Source: Arsenicitalea aurantiaca (GTDB lineage: Bacteria > Pseudomonadota > Alphaproteobacteria > Rhizobiales > Devosiaceae). From it: a stretch of 64,000 bases of DNA. A program made the position numbers and the translations under genes. The stretch spans positions 681,255 to 745,254 of the forward strand of contig NZ_RZNJ01000002.1 of assembly GCF_003994485.1 (NCBI RefSeq), in the 5' to 3' direction. Below, in pieces: positions 52,197-60,604 of the stretch (the first letter of the stretch is position 1; every line of letters starts with the position of its first letter). Under the pieces are notes generated by a model that was not told the origin of the DNA, made no database searches, and saw only the letters and a program-made list of their open reading frames with translations.

Positions 52197-53546
52197 ATGG
52201 TTGTCGCAAAACACCCCAGGCTGACGCTCGCCTGCATCCTGATCACGATCCTCCTCGACATGATCGGGGTGGGCATCATCGTGCCGGTGCTGCCCGAGTT
52301 GCTCGAGGAGCTCACGGGGGGCAGCGTTGCCGAAGCGGCCATCATCGGTGGCTATCTCGTCTTCGCCTACGCCTTGATGCAATTCGTTTTTTCGCCCGTG
52401 CTCGGCAATCTGTCCGACCGCTTCGGGCGGCGCCCCGTGCTGCTCGCCTCGCTGCTGGGGCTGACCTTCGATTATCTCCTTATGGGCTTCGCGCCGGTCG
52501 TCGCCATCCTCTTCATCGGCCGCGTGATTTCGGGAATCGCCGGCGCCGCGGTCGCGACCGCCACCGCCTACATGGCCGACATCACCCCGCCCGAAAAACG
52601 CAGCCAGCGCTTCGGGCTCATCGGCGCGGCCTTCGGGCTCGGCTTCATCATCGGCCCGGTGATCGGCGGCGAGCTCGGCGAATTCGGCCCGCGCGTGCCC
52701 TTCTACGCCGCTGCCGGACTTGCCTTCGCAAACTTCCTCTTCGGCGTCTTCGTCCTGCCCGAAAGCCTGCCCAAGCGCCGCCGCCGCCGCTTCGACATCC
52801 GCCGCGCCAATCCCTTCGGCGCGGTCCTTGCGCTGCGGCAATATCCGGTCGTCGTCTGGCTTTTGGGCGTGCTGTTCCTCTTTGCGCTCGCCGGCCAGGC
52901 CTACCCCTCGGTCTACAACTACTTCACCATCGAGGTCTTCTCCTTCTCCTCCTCGCAGATCGGCCGCTCGCTCGGCGCATTCGGCATCGGCTTCGCCATC
53001 TGCCAGGCGCTGCTGGTCGGCCCCGCCGTCAAGCGCGTCGGCGAAGTGCCCGTGGTGCTCTTCGGCATGGGCGCGGCGGCCCTCGCCTTCATCGGGACCG
53101 CGTTCATCTCCACCGAGCTCATGCTCTATTTCTTTCTGATGATCGGCGCGCTCAGCGGGCTGGCCGTGCCGGCGGTCAATGGCCTGCTCTCGCGTCAGGT
53201 CCCCGACAATGCGCAGGGCGAGCTCCAGGGCGCTGTCAACGCCGCCAATTCCCTCGCCACCATCATTGGCCCGCTGGCGGCAACGCAGATCTTTGGGCTC
53301 TTCACGCTCGATCCGGTGTCCCCGGGCTATTTCCCCGGTGCACCTTTCCTTGCCGCGGGCGTCGTCATCATCATGGCCGCGCTGGTCTTCTCCTACACCG
53401 CCTGGCGTTTCGAGATCCGCCATCGCCCGCCCATGGCCGACAAGCCCGTCGTGCCCGAAATGGCCCCGCCGGGCCAGATCGCCGTGCCGCCAATAGACGA
53501 AGATGCCGACAATCCCGATGTTGATAAGACCGACGACCGCCGCTGA
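52197..53546 (+). CDS. MFS transporter, TetA-like drug efflux family
   Basis: A 449-residue 12-helix transporter. Motif A is GNLSDRFGRRPVLLASLLG, the second half has the degenerate counterpart VGPAVKRVGEVPVVLF, and motif C-like GAAFGLGFIIGPVIGGELG is in helix 5. The sequence resembles class TetA/TCR exporters of Gram-negative bacteria; substrates are unknown. The C-terminal tail is charged and cytosolic. Start ATG 52197, 66 bp after the monooxygenase gene. Its last 44 or so bases overlap the following GNAT gene if that starts at 53503. Confidence 0.88.
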   Translation: MVVAKHPRLTLACILITILLDMIGVGIIVPVLPELLEELTGGSVAEAAIIGGYLVFAYALMQFVFSPVLGNLSDRFGRRPVLLASLLGLTFDYLLMGFAPVVAILFIGRVISGIAGAAVATATAYMADITPPEKRSQRFGLIGAAFGLGFIIGPVIGGELGEFGPRVPFYAAAGLAFANFLFGVFVLPESLPKRRRRRFDIRRANPFGAVLALRQYPVVVWLLGVLFLFALAGQAYPSVYNYFTIEVFSFSSSQIGRSLGAFGIGFAICQALLVGPAVKRVGEVPVVLFGMGAAALAFIGTAFISTELMLYFFLMIGALSGLAVPAVNGLLSRQVPDNAQGELQGAVNAANSLATIIGPLAATQIFGLFTLDPVSPGYFPGAPFLAAGVVIIMAALVFSYTAWRFEIRHRPPMADKPVVPEMAPPGQIAVPPIDEDADNPDVDKTDDRR

Positions 53547-54000
53547 CCGCCCCGCCCTCTGGGCCATGATCGAGCCGATCATGCGCGAGGGCGAAACCTT
53601 CGCCCTGCCGCGCGATGGCGACGAGGCAGTGGCGATGACTTACTGGTCCTCGCCCGAAAAGGTGAACTTCATCGCCGAGGAAAATGGCGAGATCCTGGGT
53701 TCGAGCTACATCCGGGCCAACCAGCTCGGCGGGGGCGCCCATATCGCCAATTGCGGGTACATGACCACCCCCTCGGCACGCGGCCGCGGCGTCGCCCGGG
53801 CGCTCTGCGCCCATTCCATCGAGCACTGCCGCGCCGCGGGCTTTCGCGGCATCCAGTTCAATTTCGTCGTCTCCACCAACGCACCGGCGGTCCATCTCTG
53901 GGAGAGCTTCGGGTTCGAGACCCTCGCCCGCCTCCCCTCCGCCTTCGCCCACCCGCGGCTGGGCTTCGTGGACGCGCTCGTGATGTTCAAACCGCTCTAG
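53518..54000 (+). CDS. GNAT family N-acetyltransferase
   Basis: A 160-residue acetyltransferase: MLIRPTTAADRPALWAMIEP at the start, TTPSARGRGVARALCAHSIE with the acetyl-CoA loop (R-G-R-G-V-A) and NAPAVHLWESFGFETLARLP with the family's final motif. Substrate unknown. Start placed at ATG 53518 inside the end of the MFS gene; an ATG five codons earlier (53503) is possible. It is translationally coupled to the transporter. A two-way terminator follows. Confidence 0.88.
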   Translation: MLIRPTTAADRPALWAMIEPIMREGETFALPRDGDEAVAMTYWSSPEKVNFIAEENGEILGSSYIRANQLGGGAHIANCGYMTTPSARGRGVARALCAHSIEHCRAAGFRGIQFNFVVSTNAPAVHLWESFGFETLARLPSAFAHPRLGFVDALVMFKPL

Positions 54001-54024
54001 GGCGGCCCGGAAAGCGACCGAAGG

Positions 54025-54064
54025 AAAAAGGCCGGGCGGGATCGGCGATCCCGGCCCGGCCTTT
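54025..54064. terminator. Two-way terminator between the GNAT gene and gnd
   Basis: A long hairpin AAAGGCCGGG...CCCGGCCTTT with inner GGGATC / GATCCC pairing. A-runs and T-runs flank it on both sides, so it can stop transcription from either direction between these convergent genes. Confidence 0.85.
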
Positions 54065-54088
54065 GCGTCTTCCCGAACCTCTCGATCG

Positions 54089-55522
54089 TCAGACCTGCGG
54101 TTCGGCCGCCTCGACCTGGATCGTTGCGGGCCAGTCCCCGTGATGCACGCCATCCTTGTCCGAGCGCTCGAAGCCGTGCGCGCCGAAGAAGTCGCGCTGT
54201 CCCTGGATCAGATTGGCCGTACCGAGCCCCTGCCGGTAAGCGTCGAAATAGGAGAGCGCCGCGCCGAGACAGGGCAGCGGAAACTCGCCATGCGCACCAG
54301 CCGCGACCACTTCGCGCAGCGCCCCGTGATTGGCCTTCATCAGCTCGACGAAATCCGGAACGAGCAGCAGATTGCGCGCCGGACCGCCCTCATAGGCAGC
54401 CGACATCTGGTCGAGGAAACGCGACCGGATGATGCAGCCGGCGCGCCAGATCTTGGCAACGGTGCCCAGCGGCAGGTTCCAGCCCTTTTCCTCGGACGCC
54501 TTGGCCATCACGGCAAAGCCCTGCGCATAGGCGGCGATCTTGCCGGCCAGCAGGGCCTTTTCGAGCGTGTCGAGCGAGAGCGAAATCTCGGCGCCGCGAC
54601 GCGCGCCATAGAGCTTTTCGGCCTCGAGCCGCTCGTCCTTCATGGCCGAGATCGAACGGGCCGCCACCGCACCCTCGATGGTTGTGGCCGGCACCGCCAG
54701 TTCCTGCGCGACGATCGCCGACCAGCGCCCGGTGCCCTTCTGGCCGGCCTTGTCGAGGATCAGTTCGACCAGCGCAGTGCCGGACTCCGGATCCACCGCG
54801 TCGAGCACGTGCCCGGTGATTTCGATAAGGTACGAGTTGAGCGGCCCCTCGTTCCACTTGCGGAAGACCTCGGCGCATTCGGCCGGCTTCATACCCAGCC
54901 CATCGCGCATGAAGCCATAGACTTCGGCGATCATCTGCATGTCGCCATATTCGATGCCGTTGTGGATCGTCTTGACGAAATGGCCCGCGCCGCCCTCGCC
55001 GAGATAAGCGCAGCAGGGCTCGCCCTTGAACTTCGCCGCGATCGCCTTCAGCACGGGCTCGGCATTGTGCCATTGCGCCTTGGCGCCGCCGACCATGATC
55101 GAGGGACCGTGCCGCGCACCTTCCTCGCCGCCCGAAACGCCGACGCCGAGATACCCGATGCCCTTGCCCTGGAGGTAGGCGAAGCGCCGGTCGGTATCGG
55201 TATAGAGCGAGTTGCCGCACTCGATGATCGCATCGCCCTCTTCGAGATAGGGCAGCAATTGCTCGATCATCTCGTCGACCGGCTTGCCGGCCTTCACCAT
55301 GATGATGATCGACCGCGGCCGGCGGATGCTGGCGATGAATTCGGCGAGGTCCGCCTTGGGCACCACACGCTCAGCCAGCGGCCCGGCCATCGCGACGAAA
55401 TCGTCGATGCGGGATGCCGTCCGGTTGTGGACGGCGATGGTGTGGCCCTTCTCGGCGATGTTGAGGGCAAGGTTGGACCCCATCACGGCAAGTCCGATCA
55501 AACCGATATCCGCATGCGACAT
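54089..55522 (-). CDS. gnd: 6-phosphogluconate dehydrogenase (decarboxylating)
   Basis: A 477-residue enzyme of normal length that converts 6-phosphogluconate to ribulose-5-phosphate. N-terminal NADP fold IGLIGLAVMGSNLALNIAEKG, the substrate region GGEEGARHGPSIMVGG, the catalytic Lys block HFVKTIHNGIEYGDMQMIAE and the C-terminal tail AQRDFFGAHGFER-like (here GQRDFFGAHGFERSDKDGV). ATG 55522 after GGAGGACGACGA. Divergent from the gluconate dehydrogenase-like and gluconokinase genes, with which it forms a gluconate route. Confidence 0.97.
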   Translation of the reverse strand: MSHADIGLIGLAVMGSNLALNIAEKGHTIAVHNRTASRIDDFVAMAGPLAERVVPKADLAEFIASIRRPRSIIIMVKAGKPVDEMIEQLLPYLEEGDAIIECGNSLYTDTDRRFAYLQGKGIGYLGVGVSGGEEGARHGPSIMVGGAKAQWHNAEPVLKAIAAKFKGEPCCAYLGEGGAGHFVKTIHNGIEYGDMQMIAEVYGFMRDGLGMKPAECAEVFRKWNEGPLNSYLIEITGHVLDAVDPESGTALVELILDKAGQKGTGRWSAIVAQELAVPATTIEGAVAARSISAMKDERLEAEKLYGARRGAEISLSLDTLEKALLAGKIAAYAQGFAVMAKASEEKGWNLPLGTVAKIWRAGCIIRSRFLDQMSAAYEGGPARNLLLVPDFVELMKANHGALREVVAAGAHGEFPLPCLGAALSYFDAYRQGLGTANLIQGQRDFFGAHGFERSDKDGVHHGDWPATIQVEAAEPQV

Positions 55523-55696
55523 TCGTCGTCCTCCAAAAGGCGCATAAAGTCGCAGGCCTTTTGGCACGGCAAGGGGCTCAATGCCACTATAAAGGGCAGT
55601 TCTGCTTCCATATCTTGCCAGTCTCTGCGGTTAGCGCTTATCAAGCCGCAAGGCGTCCACTACGCTGGGCAAAAGACCTTGGGGAGAGAGACCGAT

Positions 55697-56461
55697 ATGC
55701 TGTCACAATTCAGCCTGGCCGGGCGCCGCGCGCTCGTCACGGGCTCAAGCCGGGGCATTGGCCACGCCATCGCCGCGGCCATGGCCGGCGCAGGCGCCGA
55801 AATCATCATCAATGGGCGTGATCAGGAAGCGCTCGGCGCTGCTGCCGAAGGCCTCGCCGCGACGGGCGCAAGCGTCAAGGCGCTCGCCTTCGACGTCACG
55901 AGCGAGGACAGCGTCGCCGAAGCCATCGGCTGGTGCGAGAGCGAGCTCGGTCCCATCGACATCCTCGTCAACAATGCCGGCATGCAGCATCGCGCGCCGC
56001 TGCACGAGTTCCCCGCCGACGCTTTCGAGCGCGTCATGCGCACCAACGTCACCTCCGTCTTCACCGTCGGCAAGGCGGTCGCCAAGGGCATGATCGGGCG
56101 CGGCCATGGCAAGATCATCAATATCTGCTCGCTGATGAGCAATGTCTCGCGCCCCTCCGTCGCCCCCTATGCGGCGAGCAAGGCGGCTGTCGCCAATCTC
56201 ACCCGCGGCATGGCGACCGACTGGGCCCGCCACGGGCTGAACGTCAACGGCATCGCGCCGGGCTATTTCCGCACCGAGCTCAACGCCGCCCTCGTCGCCG
56301 ATGCCGAATTCAACGGCTGGATCGAGAAGCGCACCCCGATGGGCCGCTGGGGCGAGACCTCCGAACTGGGCGGCGCTGCCGTCTTCCTGGCCTCCGAGGC
56401 CGCCAGCTTTGTCAACGGGCACATTCTCTATGTCGACGGCGCCTTCTCCGCGACCGTTTGA
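55697..56461 (+). CDS. SDR oxidoreductase, gluconate 5-dehydrogenase-like
   Basis: A 254-residue short-chain dehydrogenase: cofactor motif GSSRGIGHAIAAAMAGAGAE, structural NNAGMQHRAPLHEF and catalytic Ser/Tyr/Lys in ICSLMSNVSRPSVAPYAASK. The MQHRAPLHEFP element and its place next to gluconokinase point to gluconate 5-dehydrogenase (5-keto-D-gluconate reductase, Gno/IdnO type), but substrate is inferred from context. GGAGAGAG precedes ATG 55697; gluconokinase starts within its last codons. Confidence 0.85.
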   Translation: MLSQFSLAGRRALVTGSSRGIGHAIAAAMAGAGAEIIINGRDQEALGAAAEGLAATGASVKALAFDVTSEDSVAEAIGWCESELGPIDILVNNAGMQHRAPLHEFPADAFERVMRTNVTSVFTVGKAVAKGMIGRGHGKIINICSLMSNVSRPSVAPYAASKAAVANLTRGMATDWARHGLNVNGIAPGYFRTELNAALVADAEFNGWIEKRTPMGRWGETSELGGAAVFLASEAASFVNGHILYVDGAFSATV

Positions 56462-56963
56462 GGTCTCCCGCATCATCATCGTGATGGGCGTCACCTCGAG
56501 CGGAAAATCCTCGATCGGCGAGGCCATTGCCCGTCATTTCGACGTGCCATTCCTCGATGGCGACCAGTATCATCCCGATGCCAATGTCGAGAAGATGCGC
56601 GCCGGCACCCCGCTGACCGATGAGGACCGCTGGCCCTGGCTCGAAACGCTGGGCACCGCGCTCCACGAGGCCGCCGAGCAGAAGGGCCGCGCCATCGGTG
56701 CCTGCTCGGCGCTCAAGCGCGCCTATCGCGACTATCTCGTGGAAAAGGCCGGGGAGCCGATCCTCTTCGTCTATCTCGACGGCAGCCGCGACCTCATCGC
56801 CAGCCGAATGGCCAAGCGCCAGCATCACTTCATGCCGACGAGCCTCCTCGACAGTCAGTTCGCCACCCTCGAGCGCCTTCAGCCTGATGAGAACCATTTC
56901 TCGGTCTCGATCGAGCCGTCGCTCCGGGAGATCACCGAAACCATTCTTGCAAAGATCAGCTGA
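56430..56963 (+). CDS. gntK: Gluconokinase
   Basis: A 177-residue kinase that phosphorylates gluconate to 6-phosphogluconate. P-loop MGVTSSGKSS, the DGDQYHPDANVEKMRAG and PLTDEDRWPWLETLG blocks and KRQHHFMPTSLLDSQFATLE are diagnostic. The beta strand before the P loop (RIIIVMGV) must be included, so I use ATG 56430, which overlaps the dehydrogenase gene by 32 bp; a GTG at 56481 would remove part of this strand. It feeds gnd on the opposite strand. Confidence 0.93.
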   Translation: MSTAPSPRPFEVSRIIIVMGVTSSGKSSIGEAIARHFDVPFLDGDQYHPDANVEKMRAGTPLTDEDRWPWLETLGTALHEAAEQKGRAIGACSALKRAYRDYLVEKAGEPILFVYLDGSRDLIASRMAKRQHHFMPTSLLDSQFATLERLQPDENHFSVSIEPSLREITETILAKIS

Positions 56964-56966
56964 GCC

Positions 56967-57509
56967 ATGGCACGGATCGTCGGCTACATCGCCCAGAGCC
57001 TTGACGGCTTCATCGCCACTGAGCGCGGCACGCTCGAATGGCTGCTGAAATACGACGATCTCGACCAGGGCGAATTCAGCTACGAGCGCTTCATCGCGCG
57101 CATCGCCACCATCGTCATGGGGCGCGACACCTATGAGTACGTCGCCAACGAGATGGGGGCCGACTGGCCCTATCCCGACCAGCGCAGCATCGTCGTCACC
57201 TCCCGGCCGATCGAGAACCTGCCGACCGGCGTCGAGGTCTGGAGCGAGGGTGTGGACGCGCTCATCGCCCATCTGCGCGCCGATACGGATGGCGATGTGT
57301 GGATGGTCGGCGGCGGCCGGCTGCAGATGGCCTTTCTCGAGCGCGGCGCGCTCGACGAGATCGAGATCTACGTCATGGCCGAACTCATCGGCGGCGGCGT
57401 GCCGATCTTTCCGCCAACAGGGTTCGTCGCCTCACCTCGCTTGATTTCGGCCACGACGCTCAATCGAGGCTGCGTGCGCCTTCATTACGCCTTCGACACC
57501 AAGGCCTGA
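56967..57509 (+). CDS. Dihydrofolate reductase-like / RibD C-terminal family protein
   Basis: A 180-residue protein with the DHFR-like fold of the RibD_C group: IVGYIAQSLDGFIATERGTL at the start (the S-L-D-G substrate loop), TIVMGRDTYEYVANE (NADP-binding G-R-x-T-Y) and VWMVGGGRLQMAFLERGALD. Substrate is not known. Start ATG 56967 is three bases after the gluconokinase stop, so it is in the same transcript, but a link to gluconate use is not evident. Confidence 0.85.
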   Translation: MARIVGYIAQSLDGFIATERGTLEWLLKYDDLDQGEFSYERFIARIATIVMGRDTYEYVANEMGADWPYPDQRSIVVTSRPIENLPTGVEVWSEGVDALIAHLRADTDGDVWMVGGGRLQMAFLERGALDEIEIYVMAELIGGGVPIFPPTGFVASPRLISATTLNRGCVRLHYAFDTKA

Positions 57510-57513
57510 ACGC

Positions 57514-57541
57514 GAAAAGGCCGCCTCGAAAGGCGGCCTTT
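57514..57541 (+). terminator. Rho-independent terminator after the gluconokinase operon
   Basis: AAAAGGCCGCC, loop TCGA and AGGCGGCCTTT form a strong hairpin followed by T residues, directly after the stop codon of the DHFR-like gene. Confidence 0.85.
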
Positions 57542-57652
57542 GCAGTTCTGGCGCTTTTCCCTGGGCGGCGTGGTCTCCGTCCCGCCCGAATTCTTTCGAT
57601 ACCCGCGAAACCGGTTCCCACTTCCGCGGCAGGATCGACGCCTCGCTCAGCT

Positions 57653-57829
57653 TCAGCGTACCGCGTCGCGCGCCTTGTCCTTGGCCTTGCCGACTTCGCC
57701 CTGGATCTTGCCTTCAGCCTTGTCCATTTTCCCTTCGGCCTGCAACTTCTTGTTGTCGGTCACTTTGCCGGCGGCTTCTTTGACGGCGCCCTTGGCCTGC
57801 TTGGCTGCGCCTTCGATCTGGTCTTTCAT
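57653..57829 (-). CDS. CsbD family stress-response protein
   Basis: A 58-residue very charged protein: MKDQIEGAAKQAKGAVKEAA, then GKVTDNKKLQAEGKMDKAEG, the CsbD signature. CsbD proteins are induced by general stress in many bacteria; function unknown. ATG 57829, eight bases after AGGAG; a GTG three codons earlier is possible. Confidence 0.9.
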   Translation of the reverse strand: MKDQIEGAAKQAKGAVKEAAGKVTDNKKLQAEGKMDKAEGKIQGEVGKAKDKARDAVR

Positions 57830-57898
57830 GGCGAACACTCCTCTTGGTTCGCCTGAATAACGTGGACGATTAACAGAGGTTGCCCGGGCCCTTACGGT

Positions 57899-58204
57899 TC
57901 ACGCGCTCGTGTTCGCCTCGCGCGGATCGGGGCCGATATACCCCACCTCGATGCGGCAGAGCTCGCCCGCCTTCATCGTGTCGAGCCACGCCCGAAAGTC
58001 CGCCAGATCCTTGAACCCCGCCCGCCTCACGTCGGCCTCGGTCACGTCCTCGAGCGCGATCGGGTCCATCCGCCCGATCGAGAGCAGCCCCACCCGCGTC
58101 TTCAGCGTGCCGCCCGCCTTCACCGTCGCCCGCTTCCAGCGCCGGAAGATGATGTCGATCTCGCCGGCCTTGATGGCCTCGAGCACGTCGAGCTTGATCA
58201 GCAT
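57899..58204 (-). CDS. ASCH domain-like protein
   Basis: A 101-residue protein; IKLDVLEAIKAGEIDIIFRR and the strand SIGRMDPIALEDVTEADVRR, with an Arg/Gly-rich middle, resemble ASCH domains, which bind RNA. The assignment is by pattern only. It is 9 bp downstream of the reductase gene's stop and read in the same direction. Confidence 0.65.
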   Translation of the reverse strand: MLIKLDVLEAIKAGEIDIIFRRWKRATVKAGGTLKTRVGLLSIGRMDPIALEDVTEADVRRAGFKDLADFRAWLDTMKAGELCRIEVGYIGPDPREANTSA

Positions 58205-58213
58205 GTCGCTTCC

Positions 58214-58984
58214 CTATTCCAGTCCCTGCCGGCCGATCCGGCGCACCTCGGCAAGCGCATTGCCGGGCGCATCGAACCAGCCCGCCTCGAGCAGCCGCGT
58301 CCGCACCCGCTGGTTGAGCCCGCCCTTGGTCTGGTGTTCGCCCACGAGATCGCCGAGCCGCGCCTCCGGCGTCGCCATGCCGGTCTCGGCGAGGCTGAGC
58401 AGCATCGCCCTCGTGTACCGGCTTGCCTTGGCGCGCTCCACGCCCTCGGCCTCGCTCCAGCCGATCAGCGTCTGCTGCAGTTCGAAATAGGTCGCCATCA
58501 GCGCGCTGACCCCGCCCATGGCCATCATCTCGGTGTCGTCGGCGGCAAAGATCACCTCACCCAGCCCCGACAGCAGCTCGCGCATCAGCGGCGTTTCGGG
58601 CGTTGCCACCAGCGGACCGCTGCACCGGGCGACGGCCGGCAGGGGCAGCGCCCGCGCCACCGGCAGCCCCGGCGCCAGCGCCTGCAATTCGGGTATGTCG
58701 AGCCCGGTCACGAAGCTGACGAGTGCCTGCCCGGGCCGGAAGGCGAGCCCCGCAAGCGCGTCTTCCACCTGCGCAGGCCGCATGGCGAGCACCACGACCT
58801 CGCTCGCCTCGATCACTTCGGCGTTCGAGCCGGCCCGTCGCACCCGCGCAAACCGCGCCTCGAGATCCCGCGAGATCGCCTCCGAACGCGGCGACACGAC
58901 GATGTCGTGGTGTCCACCCGCGTGCTCCAGCCCTTCGATGAACGCGCCGGCGATCACGCCCGTCCCGAGGAATCCGAGCTTCAT
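58214..58984 (-). CDS. Pyrroline-5-carboxylate reductase-like NADP oxidoreductase
   Basis: A 256-residue protein with an N-terminal Rossmann fold (MKLGFLGTGVIAGAFIEGLE) and the helical dimer domain of ProC-type enzymes (MGGVSALMATYFELQQTLIG and LVGEHQTKGGLNQRVRTRLL, where the family has T-s-PGGtT). It is a divergent family member; proline synthesis is not proven. ATG 58984 with AAGGA upstream; the open frame starts two codons earlier. Confidence 0.8.
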   Translation of the reverse strand: MKLGFLGTGVIAGAFIEGLEHAGGHHDIVVSPRSEAISRDLEARFARVRRAGSNAEVIEASEVVVLAMRPAQVEDALAGLAFRPGQALVSFVTGLDIPELQALAPGLPVARALPLPAVARCSGPLVATPETPLMRELLSGLGEVIFAADDTEMMAMGGVSALMATYFELQQTLIGWSEAEGVERAKASRYTRAMLLSLAETGMATPEARLGDLVGEHQTKGGLNQRVRTRLLEAGWFDAPGNALAEVRRIGRQGLE

Positions 58985-59000
58985 GGTCAATCCTTCAAAC

Positions 59001-59086
59001 TGGTGCGGGCGGCGGGACTCGAACCCGCACGGAGCTACCTCCTCCGGATTTTAAGTCCGGTGTGTCTACCATTCCACCACGCCCGC
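59001..59086 (-). tRNA. tRNA-Leu (TAA anticodon)
   Basis: An 86-nt class II tRNA on the minus strand starting GCGGGCGTGGTGGAATGGTA, anticodon loop CTTAAAA (anticodon TAA), a long variable arm, T-arm GCGGGTTCGAGTCCCGC and encoded CCA. Confidence 0.96.
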
Positions 59087-59099
59087 CGGCTGGTTCCGC

Positions 59100-59597
59100 T
59101 CAGTCGGTCCCGCCCGAGATCGGGGCGACATAGGCGACGTCGAGGTCCCAGGGGAAGAAGATCCACGTGTCCTGACTGACTTCGGTGATGAAGGTGTCCA
59201 CCATCTCGCGCCCCTTGGGCTTGGCGTAGACCGTCGCGAAATGTGCGCCCGGCAACATGTCGCGCACCGCGCGCGCCGTCGCCCCGGTGTCCACCAGATC
59301 GTCCACGATCAGCACGCGCCCGCCGGCCTTGGAGATCTCCAGCACCTGCTCGGAAATCGGTTTCAGCACCCGCACCTGCCCCTGGGACTGATGGTCGTAG
59401 CTCTTGACCGAGACGCTCTCGATGACGCGGATGTTGAGCTCGCGCGCCACGATCGCGGCCGGCACCAGCCCGCCGCGCGCGATCGCCACCACGGCCTCGA
59501 AGCCGCCCATCCCCGTCAGCCGCCAGGCCAGCGCCCGGCTGTCGCGATGGAACTGGTCCCACGTCACGGGAAAGGATTTATCGGCCGGATTGTTCAC
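59100..59597 (-). CDS. gpt: Xanthine phosphoribosyltransferase
   Basis: A 165-residue purine-salvage enzyme that makes XMP and GMP from the free bases and PRPP. It has the PRPP-binding loop [20 protein letters not shown], the N-terminal [17 protein letters not shown] and the C-terminal WIFFPWDLD seen in Gpt. GTG start at 59597 with GGAGA upstream. Next to tRNA-Leu, minus strand. Confidence 0.92.
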   Translation of the reverse strand: MNNPADKSFPVTWDQFHRDSRALAWRLTGMGGFEAVVAIARGGLVPAAIVARELNIRVIESVSVKSYDHQSQGQVRVLKPISEQVLEISKAGGRVLIVDDLVDTGATARAVRDMLPGAHFATVYAKPKGREMVDTFITEVSQDTWIFFPWDLDVAYVAPISGGTD

Positions 59598-59684
59598 TTG
59601 CGTTCTCCTTGCCCCGCGGCGCTGGATCGGAAATGTCTTGGCTCGGGCGCCAATGGCGCCTTATGGCGAGCCTCTGGATATCGA

Positions 59685-60458
59685 TCAATAAACTTCTGCA
59701 TCGGGCGCCGGCAGGCCGGCCCGCTCATGGGCAGCGGCCACCATGGCGCGCACCTCCCGCGCCGCCTCCGCGAGCAGCGCTTCGTCGGTGGCGCGCAGCA
59801 CGAGTTCGGTCGTCGGGCGGTCCCCGCCCATCTGCGGATAGCTGCCGAGCCTCACCTCAGGATAGCGCGACTGGATTTCCCCGAGCGCATCGCCTACCGC
59901 CCCCTCGCCCACGCCGGCCTTCACCGTTATCGAGTGCACCTTGCGCCCCGTCCGCAGCGTCGGTGCGATCGCCTCCAGCATCGCCTTCATGATGATCGGG
60001 ACGCCCGCCATCACATGCACGTTGCCGATGCGGAAGCCGGGCGCGGCGCTGACCGAATTGACGATGAGGTCGGCGCCCTCGGGGATGCGCGCCATCCGCA
60101 GCCGCGCCGCCGTCACCTCGGTGCCCGCGCTCTTCCAGCGCGTCTCGAGCATCGCCCGCGCTTCGGGGTTGATCGGCAGCGCCACGCCGAACGCTTTCGC
60201 CACCGCGTCGGCGGTGATGTCGTCATGGGTGGGGCCGATCCCGCCCGTCGTGAACACGTAAGTGAATTTGTGCCGCAGCGCGTCGAGCGCGCCCACGATC
60301 TCGTCGGTCACGTCCGGCACCACGCGCACTTCGCGCAGCTCGATCCCGAGATCGGTGCAGAATTCGGCGGTTGCGGCGATGTTCACGTCCTTGGTGCGCC
60401 CCGAAAGGATCTCGTCGCCGATCACCAGCAATCCGGCGGTCACAGTTTCGTCAGCCAT
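59685..60458 (-). CDS. CinA-type (molybdopterin-binding fold) protein, N-terminal domain only
   Basis: A 257-residue protein of the MoaB/MogA-like fold: LLVIGDEILSGRTKDVNIAA and FTTGGIGPTHDDITADAVAK are the signature blocks of the CinA N-terminal domain (competence/damage-inducible). The C-terminal amidase half of full CinA is absent, as in many alphaproteobacteria. Function is probably hydrolysis of ADP-ribose-like or related nucleotides, by family only. Start ATG 60458 (MADETVT); an ATG four codons earlier is possible. Confidence 0.85.
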   Translation of the reverse strand: MADETVTAGLLVIGDEILSGRTKDVNIAATAEFCTDLGIELREVRVVPDVTDEIVGALDALRHKFTYVFTTGGIGPTHDDITADAVAKAFGVALPINPEARAMLETRWKSAGTEVTAARLRMARIPEGADLIVNSVSAAPGFRIGNVHVMAGVPIIMKAMLEAIAPTLRTGRKVHSITVKAGVGEGAVGDALGEIQSRYPEVRLGSYPQMGGDRPTTELVLRATDEALLAEAAREVRAMVAAAHERAGLPAPDAEVY

Positions 60459-60604
60459 GGCGGTGCGCATCTCCCCGAAAGTGGCACCTGCAATGCCCTT
60501 GGGCCGGGCAAACGTCAAGCGTTCCGCGCGTCAGCGCCCTGCCCCCTCTTCCAATCGGCGCGGCCAGCGACTAGTTCTAGGGATCAGCCCCAGGATAGCT
60601 CTGC

